Shown piece by piece: positions 1-9,080 of a DNA stretch of 64,000 bases (within the stretch, counting starts at the first letter, position 1; every line of letters starts with the position of its first letter). Position numbers and translations under genes: made by a program. Under the pieces are notes generated by a model. That model searched no databases and was not told the origin of the DNA. It saw only the letters and a list, made by a program, of their open reading frames with translations. This stretch comes from Cellulomonas hominis (GTDB taxonomy: Bacteria > Actinomycetota > Actinomycetes > Actinomycetales > Cellulomonadaceae), in NCBI RefSeq assembly GCF_014201095.1, contig NZ_JACHDN010000001.1:2232001-2296000 (forward strand), read 5' to 3'.

Positions 1-731
1 ACGTCGCGTACGGGCCGCTGGGCCCGCGCCCCGCGCTCGCGGTCTCCGAGGACACGGCCACCTGGCGGCGCCTCGGCCCGATCCGGTTCGGGTACCGGCC
101 CGAGCTCAGCACCGACCTCAACCTGTTCCCGAACAAGGACATCGTGTTCTTCCCCGAGCTCGTGCCCGGCCCCGACGGCCGGCCCGCGCTCGCGCTGCTG
201 CACCGCCCGATGTGGGACCTGGACTGGCTGCGCCCGGGCGAGGGCGCCCCCACGCCGGCCGGGATCGACGACGACCGGCCCTCGATGTGGATCGGCTTCG
301 TGGACCTCGAGGCCGTGCGTCGGGACCTGTCGGCGCTGACGCACGTCGAGCACGCCTCGATGCTCGCGGCGCCCGTCATGCCCTTCGAGGAGTCCAAGAT
401 CGGCGGCGGCCCCGCGCCGCTGCGGGTGCCGGAGGGCTGGCTGGTGCTGCACCACGGCGTGACCGGTGCCGACGTCAAGGGCTTCGAGCTCGCGTACGGC
501 GCGCGGTACACCGCCGGGGCGATGCTCCTGGACCCCGCCGACCCGCGCCGGGTCCTCGCGCGGACCCCCGAGCCGCTGCTCGTCCCGGAGACGGACGCCG
601 AGCTCGAGGGCACGCTCGGCAACGTCGTCTTCCCGACGGCCGTCGAGCGGATCGGCGACCGCTGGTTCGTGTTCTACGGCATGGCGGACTCCCGGATCGG
701 CGTCGCCGAGCTGGTACGGGACGAGGGCTGA
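1..731 (+). CDS. GH130-family glycosidase/phosphorylase, 3' part
   Basis: The frame is open from the window edge, so the start lies outside; a GTG at 144 is internal. Visible residues fit GH130 (beta-mannoside phosphorylases and related beta-1,2- or beta-1,4-mannosidases): NKDIVFFPE near the left edge, then HHGV, a GAMLLD..DP segment, GNVVFP and FYGMADSRIGVAEL near the end, all typical of the five-bladed propeller. No signal peptide can be judged. The stop is one base before the GTG of manA, so the two are very likely co-transcribed. Mannose released as free sugar or mannose-1-phosphate would then reach mannose-6-phosphate isomerase. The exact linkage cut cannot be told. Confidence 0.82.
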   Translation, partial: VAYGPLGPRPALAVSEDTATWRRLGPIRFGYRPELSTDLNLFPNKDIVFFPELVPGPDGRPALALLHRPMWDLDWLRPGEGAPTPAGIDDDRPSMWIGFVDLEAVRRDLSALTHVEHASMLAAPVMPFEESKIGGGPAPLRVPEGWLVLHHGVTGADVKGFELAYGARYTAGAMLLDPADPRRVLARTPEPLLVPETDAELEGTLGNVVFPTAVERIGDRWFVFYGMADSRIGVAELVRDEG

Positions 732-732
732 C

Positions 733-1905
733 GTGTACCGGCTCGACAACCCGGTCCGCCGCTACGCGTGGGGCTCGACGACGCTGGTCCAGCAGCTGCG
801 CGCGCAGCCGCTGGACGGCCGCCCGGTGGCGGAGGTGTGGATCGGTGCGCACCCCGACGACCCCTCGGTCGCGGACGGCACCGGGCGCCGCGTCCCGCTG
901 GACGCGCTGATCGCCGACCGGCCCGAGACGATGCTCGGGCGGCGGGTGCTCGAGGTCGCCGGCCCGCGCCTGCCGTACCTGACGAAGATCCTCGCGGCCG
1001 CGCACCCGCTGTCGGTGCAGGTGCACCCGGACGCGGCCCAGGCCGAGGCCGGGTACGCCGAGCAGGAGCGGCGCGGGGTGCCGCGGGACGACCCGGCGCG
1101 GACGTACCGGGACCGCTCGCACAAGCCGGAGGTCGTCTACGCGCTGACCCCGTTCGAGCTGCTCAGCGGGCTGCGGGAGCCCGAGCAGGCGGCGAAGCTG
1201 GTCGCCGAGCTCGACGTGCCCGCGCTGGACCCGCTGGTCGCCCTCCTGCGGGGCGACGCCGCGGGACCCCCGCACCGCGCCGCGTTCGGGTGGCTGCTCG
1301 GTCAGCGCGCCGCCGACGCCCCGTGGGTCCGGGAGGTCGCCGCCGTCGCCCGGCAGGCCGCGGGTTCCCGCCCGGAGCTCGACGTCGTCCGCGGCCTGGC
1401 GGCGCGGTTCCCCGGGGACCCGGCCCTGCTCGCGCCGCTGCTGCTCAACTACGAGCGGCTCGAGCCGGGGCAGGCGATCTACACCGCGCCCGGCACGCTG
1501 CACGCCTACCTCGGCGGGATGGCGGTCGAGGTGATGGCCGCGTCGGACAACGTGCTGCGCGCCGGCCTCACCGGCAAGCACGTGGACGTCGACGAGGTGC
1601 TGGCCGTGACCGACTTCAGCCCCCGCCTGACCGGCTTCCTCCGCCCGGTGCGCGTGGCCCCCGGGGTCGTGGACCTCGTGCCGCCGGTCCCGGACTTCGT
1701 GCTGCGGGTCGTCACCGCCCGGGCGGGCGACGACCTCGCGGGGCCTGCCGACGGGCCGCGGGTCGTGGTCTGCGTCGAGGGCGAGGTGCGGGTCGCGGCG
1801 GCCGACGCCGTGCGGCTGCAGCCCGGCGAGGCGGTGTTCGTGCCGGACGCCGACGGGCCCCTGACGATCTCCGGCCACGGCACCGCGGTGGTCGCCGCCG
1901 CCTGA
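733..1905 (+). CDS. manA: mannose-6-phosphate isomerase, class I
   Basis: A 390-residue type I phosphomannose isomerase, a zinc enzyme interconverting mannose-6-phosphate and fructose-6-phosphate in the cytoplasm. Zinc ligands are visible: Gln and His in LSVQVHPD (about residues 93-99), Glu in HKPEVVYAL (about 130) and His in APGTLHAYLGG (about 256). The N-terminus YRLDNPVRRYAWGS is typical. The GTG at 733 is chosen because it puts this N-terminus first and sits one base after the preceding stop; a longer open frame upstream overlaps GH130 and lacks family similarity. It links the mannoside gene upstream to glycolysis. Confidence 0.95.
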   Translation: MYRLDNPVRRYAWGSTTLVQQLRAQPLDGRPVAEVWIGAHPDDPSVADGTGRRVPLDALIADRPETMLGRRVLEVAGPRLPYLTKILAAAHPLSVQVHPDAAQAEAGYAEQERRGVPRDDPARTYRDRSHKPEVVYALTPFELLSGLREPEQAAKLVAELDVPALDPLVALLRGDAAGPPHRAAFGWLLGQRAADAPWVREVAAVARQAAGSRPELDVVRGLAARFPGDPALLAPLLLNYERLEPGQAIYTAPGTLHAYLGGMAVEVMAASDNVLRAGLTGKHVDVDEVLAVTDFSPRLTGFLRPVRVAPGVVDLVPPVPDFVLRVVTARAGDDLAGPADGPRVVVCVEGEVRVAAADAVRLQPGEAVFVPDADGPLTISGHGTAVVAAA

Positions 1906-1997
1906 GCCTCCTCCCGCGGCCGCTCCCTGGCGCCCGCCACCACCGCCCGGTGCGGCCACGCACCGCGCGTCTCGACAGATCAGCGAAGGAGCTGGAC

Positions 1998-4900
1998 GTG
2001 AGACACCTCAGAGCAGTGATCGCCCTCGCGCTCGCCCTCGTGCTGGGCGGCGCCGGCCTGGCGGGCGCCCCGCGCGCGGCGGCGACGCCGGCCGAGGACG
2101 TGGGCACGATCATCAGCCGGCTGCAGGAGTACTACCTGGGCCAGGGCGACGAGATCATCATCGCGAACGGCATCTACCTGGCCCGCACCTCCGAGGCGCG
2201 CGACTACGCGGCCACCCTGCGCGCGGACGGGTCCTGGGCGGACGTCGACTACGCCGACCGCACCAGCTCCGCGAACGGCCGCACCTGGTCGGCGTACATC
2301 GCGCTGTACCGGATGCTCGCGATGGCGCACGCCTACCGCGACCCGGCGGCCGACGGGTTCGAGGACCCGGCGCTCGTCACCGCGGTCGGGCGGGCGCTGG
2401 CCTACTGGGACGTCGCCGACCCCGGCAACACGAACTGGTGGGAGACCGAGATCGGCGAGTCCATGGCGATGGGCCGGATCTCGATCTTCCTCGGGGACGT
2501 CCTCGACCCCGCCGCCCTCGACGTCGCGCTGGAGCACAACACCGGCAGGCTCGACCCGGTCGGCGCGAACGGCGCGTGGCGGACCACCAACTACCTGTTC
2601 GAGGCCGTCGCGACGCACGACCTGGCGAAGATCACCGCCGGCTTCGACACCATGGTGCAGACCGTGGCGGTGGACCACTCCGGCACGGTCCAGGAGGCGG
2701 TCCAGCCGGACGCGAGCTTCTGGGCGCACGGGGCGCAGCTGTACAGCGAGGGCTACGGCATGGCCCTGTTCACCAACGTCGCCCTCTGGGCGGACGTCGC
2801 CCGTGGCACCGACCTCGCGTTCAGCCGGCAGCACCTGGACACGATCGCGTTCTACATCATCTCGGGCACGCGCTGGATGATCCGCGGCGAGATCGGGCTG
2901 CTGTACCTGAACTACCGGCAGCCCAAGACGATCGGCGGGGTCACCAGCCACGCGTCCGAGTTCATCGAGCCGTTGACCCGGATGGTGCGCACCGACCCGC
3001 TGTACGCCACCGCGTACCGCGCGGTCCTCGACGGCATCCAGGGGAAGACCCGCACCAACGGCGTGACGGGCAACCGGTACTTCTGGCGGTCGGAGCTCTC
3101 CTCGCACCTGCGGGACGACTACGGGATCATCACCCGCCTCAACTCCAGCCGCACGGTCGGCAGCGAGTACCGCTCCACGTTCCGCCCCGAGGTCGGCAAC
3201 GAGATCGTGTGGAACTCCGCCGGCGCGACGGCGATCCAGGTCACGAACCGGGAGTACCTGGACCTCGGCCCGGCGTTCGACTGGTTCCACTACCCCGGAG
3301 TGACCGCGCCGTACACCAAGGAGCAGACGCGCGGCTCGACCGGCAACGGCGGCAGCTTCACCGGCGGCGTCTCCGACGGCACCTACGGGGCGAGCGTCTA
3401 CACCCTGGACCGGGCCGCGACGAAGGGGCAGAAGAGCTACTTCACCTTCGACGACGAGATGGTCGCGCTCGGCACCGGCATCTCCTCGACCTCGGCCGCC
3501 GCCGTGCACACCACGGTGAACCAGGTCGTCGCGAAGCCGAACGCCTCGGTGAACGGCGCTGCGGTGGCGCCCGGCACCGACGACGCCGCCGTCGACGGCC
3601 CCGCGTGGGCGTACAACGACGAGGTCGGGTACGTGTTCCCGGCCGGGCAGCGGGTGCTGGTGTCGAACACGGCGCAGACGGGCAGCTGGATCGGCGAGGA
3701 CCCGGTGACGGTGGACGCCTTCACGCTGCACGTCGACCACGGCGTGCAGCCGCAGGACGCGGGCTACGAGTACATCGTGCTGCCCGCGGCCACGCCCGCC
3801 GAGGTCGAGGCGTACGCGGCCGCCCCGGCGGTCGAGGTGCTGCGCAACGACGGGGCCGTCCAGGCCGTGCGGCACGCGGGCCTGCAGCGCACGATGGCGA
3901 CGTTCTCCCGGGCCGGCTCGCTGGACCTGGGCGACGGCCGGAGCCTGGCGGTCGACCAGGCGAGCCTGGTGATCCTCGACGAGTCGGGCGACGTCCCGGT
4001 CGTCAGCGTCGCGAACCCCGGCCAGCCGGGCATCGTCGTGCGGGTGTCCCTGACCGGCCCGGACGGGGCCGCGCACGGCGTGTTCGCCCTCGGCTCCGGC
4101 GCCACGCTGGGCAAGACGGTCACCGCGGCGCTCGCGGTGAGCGACGGCGGGTCCTCCCCGTCCAGCGCGAGCAGCGCGCGGGCCGGGCACGGGGCCGCGC
4201 TGGCCGGGGACGGGGACGCGGGCACCGCCTGGCGCTCGGCCGCGGGCGGCACGCAGTGGCTGACCCGGCAGCTCGCGCACGGCTCGTTCGTCACCGGCGC
4301 GACGGTGACCTGGGGCGAGGACGCCGCGACCCGGTTCCTGCTGCAGACCTCGGCGGACGGCGTCACGTGGACCGACCAGCGGTTCACGCAGGACGGCACC
4401 GGCGGGACGACCCGGATCGACATCGCCCCGACGGCGGCCGGCTTCGTCCGGCTGCTGCTCCTCGACGGCGACGGGGACGGCTACGCGGTGCGGGAGCTCG
4501 AGGTCGACGCGAGCGTCAACCTGGCGCTCGGCGGGGCGGTCTCCGTCTCGGGCACCTCGAGCGGCGCCGCCGGCAGCATCACCGACGGCAACATGGCGAC
4601 GCGCTGGAGCGGCAACCTGTCCGACGGCGCCTGGGCGCAGGTGGACCTGGGGTCGGTGCAGCCCGTCGGGACGGTCCGGCTCTGGTGGGAGGCCTCGTAC
4701 GCCCGCCAGTACCGGATCCAGGTCTCGGACGACGGGTCCGCCTGGCGGGACGCCTACGCCACGTCGGGCGCCGGGAGCGACGGCGGGGTCGACGTCGTGG
4801 CCCTCGACGAGCAGGCGCGGTACGTCCGGATGCAGACCGTCCAGCGCAGCACCACCCAGTACGGGGTGTCGATCTGGGAGCTCGAGGTGTTCGGCGACGA

Positions 4901-6488
4901 CGCGATCGCGTCCGCGCCGAGCGTGCCCGCGGGGCGCGAGAACCTCGCGCTGGGCCGGGAGGTCACCGCGGACTCGCAGTACAACGCCACCCTGCCGCCG
5001 GCCAACGCCGTCGACGGGAACCCCACGACGCGCTGGGCGTCGCTGCGCCAGGACGCGCCGTACACCACCGAGCGCTGGCTCCAGGTCGACCTCGGCAGCC
5101 CGCGGACGATCAACCAGGTCGTGCTGACCTGGGAGACGGCCACCTCGAACGACTTCCGCGTCGAGGGGTCGGCGGACGGGCAGACGTGGCAGCTGCTCGC
5201 CCGGGTCCAGAAGACCTCCGCCGAGCTGAAGAACACGGTCGACTTCGCGGACACCGAGGTCCGGCACGTCCGGGTCGCCGGCCTGCCGGTGACGAAGTAC
5301 GGGATGTCGCTGTTCGAGCTCGAGGTCTACGGCGGCTACAAGCTGGCGTGCACCGCCACGGGCACCGCCCTGCCGCGCGACGGCTCGGGCGTCCTGACGG
5401 CGACCATCGCGCCGCACGAGGCGGACGACGTCGTCCGGGCGTCGTCCCTGGACCCGGCGGTCGCCGCCGTGACGGGGGCGCCGCGCGTCGCCGCCGACGG
5501 GAGCATCGGGGTCGACCTGGCCACCGGCTCGTCCGGCTCGACGTCGGTGCTGATCAGCCACGACAAGGGCGACGAACTCGTGTGGTGCCCCGTCAGCATC
5601 GCGGTCGCCACGCAGGACCTGCAGGACCTCGTGGCCCGGGCGGACGGCCTGGAGAGCGAGCGCTACACGCCCGCCAGCTGGGCGCCGCTGCTGCCCGCGC
5701 TGGAGGCCGCCAAGGCCCTGCTGGCGTCCGCCGGTGCGACGCAGGCCGAGGTCGACGCGGCCGCGGCGGCGCTCGCCTCGGCGCTCGACGGGCTCGCGGA
5801 GATCCCGCCCGCGGACACGACGGCTCCCGTGGTGTCGGCCACGGTCGAGGGGCGGGTCGTCACGGTCGTGGCGACGGACGAGGGCGGCTCGGGCGTCGCC
5901 TCGGTCGAGTACCGCCTCGGGTCGTCGGGCGCGTGGACCGCCTACGCCGAGCCGGTCGCCGTCCCGGGGACCGACGCGGTGACCGTGGAGGTCCGCGCGA
6001 CCGACGGGGCCGGCAACGTCTCGGCGGTCGGGTCGGTCCGGGTCGAGGCGGTGCCCCCCGGCGGGACCGCACCGGCGATCGCCGCGTCGGCCGGCACGGT
6101 CCGGCCCGGCGACCGGGTCACGGTGACCCTCACCGGGATGCCCGGGGACGAGGTCGAGGTCGGGATCGCGTCCGTCTACCGGCGGCTCGCCGCGGTCGCG
6201 GTGACGGACGGGTCGGCGACGGCGGAGGTGACGATCCCCGGCGACCTCGCCGCGGGCACGCACCACCTGCAGGCCCGGGGCACCGACGGCGCGCTGCTCG
6301 CGCAGGTGGCCGTCGTGGTCGAGGCCGCGGCCCCCGGGTCCGGCGCCCCGGGCGCCCCCGGCGGCCCCGGCGCGCAGGCCCCCGGGGGCCTGGCGGTGAC
6401 GGGCGGGGCGATCGCCCTGACCGCGGTCCTGGCCCTGGCCCTGCTCGCGCTGGGCGCGGCGCTGACCCGGCGCACACGTCGCGGGTGA
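1998..6488 (+). CDS. surface-anchored polysaccharide lyase family 8 with three F5/8C domains
   Basis: A 1496-residue secreted protein. Start GTG 1998 follows AGGAG at 1987. Order: signal peptide (1-30); PL8 alpha/alpha toroid and beta-sandwich (about 35-715) with NWWETEIG, VGANGAWRTTN, the SEGYGMALF segment carrying the likely catalytic Tyr, and WFHYPG; three F5/8-type C (CBM32-like) domains at about 720-838, 839-970 and 981-1115; a FIVAR-like helical domain (about 1206-1270); an Ig-like repeat (about 1274-1350); a Gly/Pro/Ala linker; LAVTG at 1465; a membrane segment and RRTRRG tail. PL8 enzymes cleave hyaluronan, chondroitin, xanthan or alginate by beta-elimination. The substrate here is unknown. 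LAXTG is the class E sortase signal of high-GC Actinobacteria, so wall anchoring is inferred. Confidence 0.9.
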   Translation: MRHLRAVIALALALVLGGAGLAGAPRAAATPAEDVGTIISRLQEYYLGQGDEIIIANGIYLARTSEARDYAATLRADGSWADVDYADRTSSANGRTWSAYIALYRMLAMAHAYRDPAADGFEDPALVTAVGRALAYWDVADPGNTNWWETEIGESMAMGRISIFLGDVLDPAALDVALEHNTGRLDPVGANGAWRTTNYLFEAVATHDLAKITAGFDTMVQTVAVDHSGTVQEAVQPDASFWAHGAQLYSEGYGMALFTNVALWADVARGTDLAFSRQHLDTIAFYIISGTRWMIRGEIGLLYLNYRQPKTIGGVTSHASEFIEPLTRMVRTDPLYATAYRAVLDGIQGKTRTNGVTGNRYFWRSELSSHLRDDYGIITRLNSSRTVGSEYRSTFRPEVGNEIVWNSAGATAIQVTNREYLDLGPAFDWFHYPGVTAPYTKEQTRGSTGNGGSFTGGVSDGTYGASVYTLDRAATKGQKSYFTFDDEMVALGTGISSTSAAAVHTTVNQVVAKPNASVNGAAVAPGTDDAAVDGPAWAYNDEVGYVFPAGQRVLVSNTAQTGSWIGEDPVTVDAFTLHVDHGVQPQDAGYEYIVLPAATPAEVEAYAAAPAVEVLRNDGAVQAVRHAGLQRTMATFSRAGSLDLGDGRSLAVDQASLVILDESGDVPVVSVANPGQPGIVVRVSLTGPDGAAHGVFALGSGATLGKTVTAALAVSDGGSSPSSASSARAGHGAALAGDGDAGTAWRSAAGGTQWLTRQLAHGSFVTGATVTWGEDAATRFLLQTSADGVTWTDQRFTQDGTGGTTRIDIAPTAAGFVRLLLLDGDGDGYAVRELEVDASVNLALGGAVSVSGTSSGAAGSITDGNMATRWSGNLSDGAWAQVDLGSVQPVGTVRLWWEASYARQYRIQVSDDGSAWRDAYATSGAGSDGGVDVVALDEQARYVRMQTVQRSTTQYGVSIWELEVFGDDAIASAPSVPAGRENLALGREVTADSQYNATLPPANAVDGNPTTRWASLRQDAPYTTERWLQVDLGSPRTINQVVLTWETATSNDFRVEGSADGQTWQLLARVQKTSAELKNTVDFADTEVRHVRVAGLPVTKYGMSLFELEVYGGYKLACTATGTALPRDGSGVLTATIAPHEADDVVRASSLDPAVAAVTGAPRVAADGSIGVDLATGSSGSTSVLISHDKGDELVWCPVSIAVATQDLQDLVARADGLESERYTPASWAPLLPALEAAKALLASAGATQAEVDAAAAALASALDGLAEIPPADTTAPVVSATVEGRVVTVVATDEGGSGVASVEYRLGSSGAWTAYAEPVAVPGTDAVTVEVRATDGAGNVSAVGSVRVEAVPPGGTAPAIAASAGTVRPGDRVTVTLTGMPGDEVEVGIASVYRRLAAVAVTDGSATAEVTIPGDLAAGTHHLQARGTDGALLAQVAVVVEAAAPGSGAPGAPGGPGAQAPGGLAVTGGAIALTAVLALALLALGAALTRRTRRG

Positions 6489-6493
6489 CCCCT

Positions 6494-6546
6494 GACGGCG
6501 GGATCCGACCGCGCGCCGCGCCCCGGCGCCCGCGGATCCCGCCGTC
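6494..6546. terminator. intrinsic-type hairpin after the PL8 gene
   Basis: Perfect 14-bp arms GACGGCGGGATCCG (6494-6507) and CGGATCCCGCCGTC (6533-6546) around a 25-base GC-rich loop, five bases after the PL8 stop. There is no T-run, which is usual for actinobacterial terminators. Confidence 0.6.
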
Positions 6547-6641
6547 CGGTCGCCGGCCCAAGTCCGGACTTGTCCCTCCCGACGCCCCTGCGGTAGGCCT
6601 GCGGGACGGACCGAACGACACCGGACGACAAGGAGCGGCAC

Positions 6642-7511
6642 GTGCGCCACCCCGCCGCCGCGCTCGCGGCCCTCGTGCTGGCGGTGCTCGCGGCCTGCGG
6701 CCCGGGCTCCGGCAGCGACGCGCCGAGCGGCGGGGACGCCGGCGCGCTCCCCGTCGGGTCCTCGGTGCAGCAGGTCGAGGTCGACGGCACGACCCGGACC
6801 TACCGCGCGTACCGCCCGGCCGGGCTCGACGAGCCGGCGCCGCTCGTCCTGTTCTTCCACGGGTACGGCGGCAGCGCGGAGCAGGCGGAGGCGGAGTACG
6901 GCTGGGACGAGGTGGCCGACTCCGAGGGCGTCGTCGTCGCCTACGTGGACGGCGTCGAGAACAGCTTCGACGCCGGGTCGTGCTGCGGTCCGGCGATGGA
7001 GGCGGAGGTCGACGACGTCGCCGCCGCCCTCGCCGTCGTCGAGGACGTCGCGGGGCGCGTGGCGGTCGACCCGGCCCGGCGGTACGCGTCCGGGTTCTCC
7101 AACGGCGGCGCGATGACGTACCGGCTGGCGTGCGAGACGGACGTGTTCGCGGCGTTCGGCCCGGTGGGCGGTGGCGAGCTCGTCGACTGCGACGGTGCCG
7201 CGCCCGCCTCCCTGCTGCACATCCACGGCGCCCGCGACGCGGTGGTGCCCGTCGGCGGCGACCCCGACGGGACCGGCATGGGGCACCCGCCGGTCGAGGA
7301 GACCGTCGCCGGCTGGCGGGACCGGCTCGGGTGCGCGCCGCCCGTCACGACGGACGAGGACCGCGTGGTGACCTCGACCGCCGCGTGCCCCGACGGGCGC
7401 GAGGTGACCCTCGTGGTGGCGGACGTCCTGGAGCACACGTGGCCGACCGGGTCCGCCGGGGTGGACGCGACGACGGTGCTCTGGGAGTTCTTCGCCGCGC
7501 ACCCGCGGTAA
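6642..7511 (+). CDS. lipoprotein esterase, PHB-depolymerase/feruloyl-esterase (LpqC-like) family
   Basis: A 289-residue exported alpha/beta hydrolase. Start GTG 6642 follows AAGGAG at 6630. The lipobox LAAC places the lipidated cysteine at residue 19. The fold motifs are clear: oxyanion region FFHGYGG, nucleophile Ser153 in GFSNGG, acid Asp199 in HGARDAV and His265 in LEHTWP, a complete triad. CC in GSCCGPAM is usual for this family. Members hydrolyse short-chain esters, including acetyl or feruloyl groups on plant polysaccharides, so a role in de-esterifying polymer outside the cell is plausible but unproven. It is isolated from the PL8 gene by a hairpin. Confidence 0.85.
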   Translation: MRHPAAALAALVLAVLAACGPGSGSDAPSGGDAGALPVGSSVQQVEVDGTTRTYRAYRPAGLDEPAPLVLFFHGYGGSAEQAEAEYGWDEVADSEGVVVAYVDGVENSFDAGSCCGPAMEAEVDDVAAALAVVEDVAGRVAVDPARRYASGFSNGGAMTYRLACETDVFAAFGPVGGGELVDCDGAAPASLLHIHGARDAVVPVGGDPDGTGMGHPPVEETVAGWRDRLGCAPPVTTDEDRVVTSTAACPDGREVTLVVADVLEHTWPTGSAGVDATTVLWEFFAAHPR

Positions 7512-7526
7512 CCCCGGACGGCACCG

Positions 7527-7569
7527 CGACACCACGATGGTGTTGACGTGACACCACCGGTGGTGTCAC
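7527..7569. promoter_or_regulatory. double palindromic operator upstream of the RHH gene
   Basis: A 22-bp perfect palindrome at 7548-7569 is built from TGACACCACC (7549-7558) and its complement GGTGGTGTCA (7559-7568). Just upstream lies a second inverted repeat, ACACCA-CGA-TGGTGT (7529-7543), whose left part is CGACACCACG (7527-7536). The two direct copies are 22 bp apart, two helical turns. It ends nine bases before the RHH start, so it should overlap the promoter. This is what a self-repressing ribbon-helix-helix protein would bind. Confidence 0.65.
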
Positions 7570-7578
7570 CATGGCGTC

Positions 7579-8115
7579 ATGGACCTCACGCGCTACGTCG
7601 ACGACCTCCAGCACCGCCTCGCCACCGCGGCCGACGCCGCCGGCGACGACGCCCGGCAGCTGGCGGAGCGGCTGACCGCCCCGCTGGACGCCGCCGTGCG
7701 CCTGGTCCTGCTCGACGCCCTGTCGGTCGCGGCCGGGGAGATCACCGCGGAGCTCGCCCCCGGCTCGGTCGACGTGCGGCTGCGCGGCGGCGAGCCGGAG
7801 TTCGTCGTCGACGCCCCTCGCCCGCCGGTCGCCGACGCCGGCGCGACGGCGCCCACCGCGGCCGCCGCGCCCTCGGCGCCCTCGACCCCCGCCGCGACCG
7901 ACGCGGACGAGGGCACCACCACCCGCACCACCCTGCGCCTGCCCGACCACCTCAAGACGCAGGTCGAGGTCGCCGCCGCGGTCGAGGGCATCTCGGTCAA
8001 CTCCTGGCTCGTCCGCGCGGTGGCCACCGTGCTGGAGCAGAGCACGGGCCGGCCGGCCTCGTCGTCGCGCACGGACCCGAAGGACCTCAACCGCGTCACC
8101 GGCTGGGTGCGCTGA
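7579..8115 (+). CDS. ribbon-helix-helix (HicB/Arc-like) DNA-binding regulator
   Basis: A 178-residue protein. The C-terminal part, TRTTLRLPDHLKTQVEVAAA and then EGISVNSWLVRAVATVLEQ (about residues 113-155), is a ribbon-helix-helix domain like that of HicB-type antitoxins. The N-terminal 75 residues are helical and alanine-rich, joined by a Pro/Ala/Thr linker. No HicA toxin is adjacent; instead it heads an operon with DUF4097 and an ABC exporter, so it is more likely a local repressor than an antitoxin. Copies of its presumed operator half-site recur at 8150, 8161, 9041 and 9824. The start has a poor ribosome site; the ATG at 7579 is the first in frame. Confidence 0.75.
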   Translation: MDLTRYVDDLQHRLATAADAAGDDARQLAERLTAPLDAAVRLVLLDALSVAAGEITAELAPGSVDVRLRGGEPEFVVDAPRPPVADAGATAPTAAAAPSAPSTPAATDADEGTTTRTTLRLPDHLKTQVEVAAAVEGISVNSWLVRAVATVLEQSTGRPASSSRTDPKDLNRVTGWVR

Positions 8116-8149
8116 CCGCACCGCGCCACCCGCGCCGCACCACCGCCCC

Positions 8150-8170
8150 TGACACCACCCCGACACCACG
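8150..8170. promoter_or_regulatory. two tandem operator-like half-sites between RHH and DUF4097 genes
   Basis: TGACACCACC (8150-8159) and CGACACCACG (8161-8170) lie 11 bp apart, one helical turn. They are identical to the two sequence variants in the upstream operator at 7527-7569. Single copies recur at 9041-9050 (its TGA is the stop of the DUF4097 gene) and at 9824-9833 near the end of the ATPase gene. Confidence 0.5.
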
Positions 8171-8200
8171 CACCACACCGCCCACTGCCCTGGAGTCGTC

Positions 8201-9043
8201 ATGCCCACGTACCCCGCACCGCACCCGGTCCCCGTCGTCGTCGACGTGCCGGCCGGCAACCTGCACGTCGTCGCCGGCGAGCGTGACGACGTCGTCGTGA
8301 CCGTCCTGCCGACCGACCCGTCGTCGTCCGGCAGCCGGCGCGCCGCCGAGGACGTCCGCGTCCAGCGGGCCGGCGACGCCGTCACGATCGACTACCCGAG
8401 CTCGTGGAAGCAGTACGTCCTGCCGTTCGCGGCCGGGACCGCGAACATCACCGTCGAGCTGCCCGCCGGCTCCGACCTGCGCGGGAGGACGGGGTCGCTG
8501 CTGACCGAGGGACGCCTCGGCGCGGTCCACGTGGTCCTCACGGCCGGCGACGCCCGCGTGGACGAGGCCGAGCGCGTCGACGTCAAGGCGTCCGCGGGGT
8601 CCGTGGTGGTCCGCCGGGTGACCGGCGCGGTCGCCGTGAAGGCGTCCGCCGGGTCCGTGCGGCTGACCGAGGTCGCCGGGGAGGGCACCGTGCGCGCGGC
8701 GAACGGCACCACCACCGTCGACCTGGTGTCCGGGACGCTGGAGGTGTACGGCGCGCACGCCGAGATCGCCGTAGGCCGGGTCCGCGGCACGCTCACCGCG
8801 AAGGCGGCGCACGCGAGCATCCGGGTCGAGCGCCTCGAGTCCGGCCGCGTCGACCTCACGACGTCGTACGGCTCCATCGAGGTGGGCGTGCCCGAGGGCA
8901 CCGCCGCCTGGCTGGACGTCAGCTCGCAGCACGGCAGCGTCCGCAACCAGCTCACCCCCACCGGCGGTCCCGTCGACGACGAGTCCACCGCGGAGATCCA
9001 CGCCGGCACCGGCTACGGCGACGTCATCGTCCGCCGCCCGTGA
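8201..9043 (+). CDS. DUF4097-family beta-strand repeat protein
   Basis: A 280-residue protein dominated by short beta strands with a repeating pattern ([20 protein letters not shown] then [17 protein letters not shown], and later [20 protein letters not shown]), a right-handed beta-helix-like fold typical of DUF4097. It has no signal peptide or membrane segment, so it should be cytoplasmic or peripheral. TGGAG at 8191 sits in front of ATG 8201. Function is unknown; in Actinobacteria such genes often sit, as here, between an RHH regulator and a DrrAB-type exporter, which suggests a part in an envelope or drug response. Confidence 0.8.
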   Translation: MPTYPAPHPVPVVVDVPAGNLHVVAGERDDVVVTVLPTDPSSSGSRRAAEDVRVQRAGDAVTIDYPSSWKQYVLPFAAGTANITVELPAGSDLRGRTGSLLTEGRLGAVHVVLTAGDARVDEAERVDVKASAGSVVVRRVTGAVAVKASAGSVRLTEVAGEGTVRAANGTTTVDLVSGTLEVYGAHAEIAVGRVRGTLTAKAAHASIRVERLESGRVDLTTSYGSIEVGVPEGTAAWLDVSSQHGSVRNQLTPTGGPVDDESTAEIHAGTGYGDVIVRRP

Positions 9044-9080
9044 CACCACCAGCACCGCCCGAACCCCGAGGAGGAGCACC

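Noticed and set aside
1980..7535. A 5.5-kb open frame antisense to the PL8 and esterase genes
   Set aside because: Its protein is Arg/Gly/Pro-rich with no family motif, and its codon pattern is that of a shadow frame. Very high GC leaves antisense frames open by chance.
2438..7546. A 5.1-kb rightward frame overlapping the same genes
   Set aside because: Same reason: composition typical of a shifted frame, and the real PL8 frame shows clear domains.
7579..8115. HicAB toxin-antitoxin module
   Set aside because: The RHH domain resembles HicB, but no HicA-like toxin is adjacent and the operon continues with DUF4097 and an exporter.
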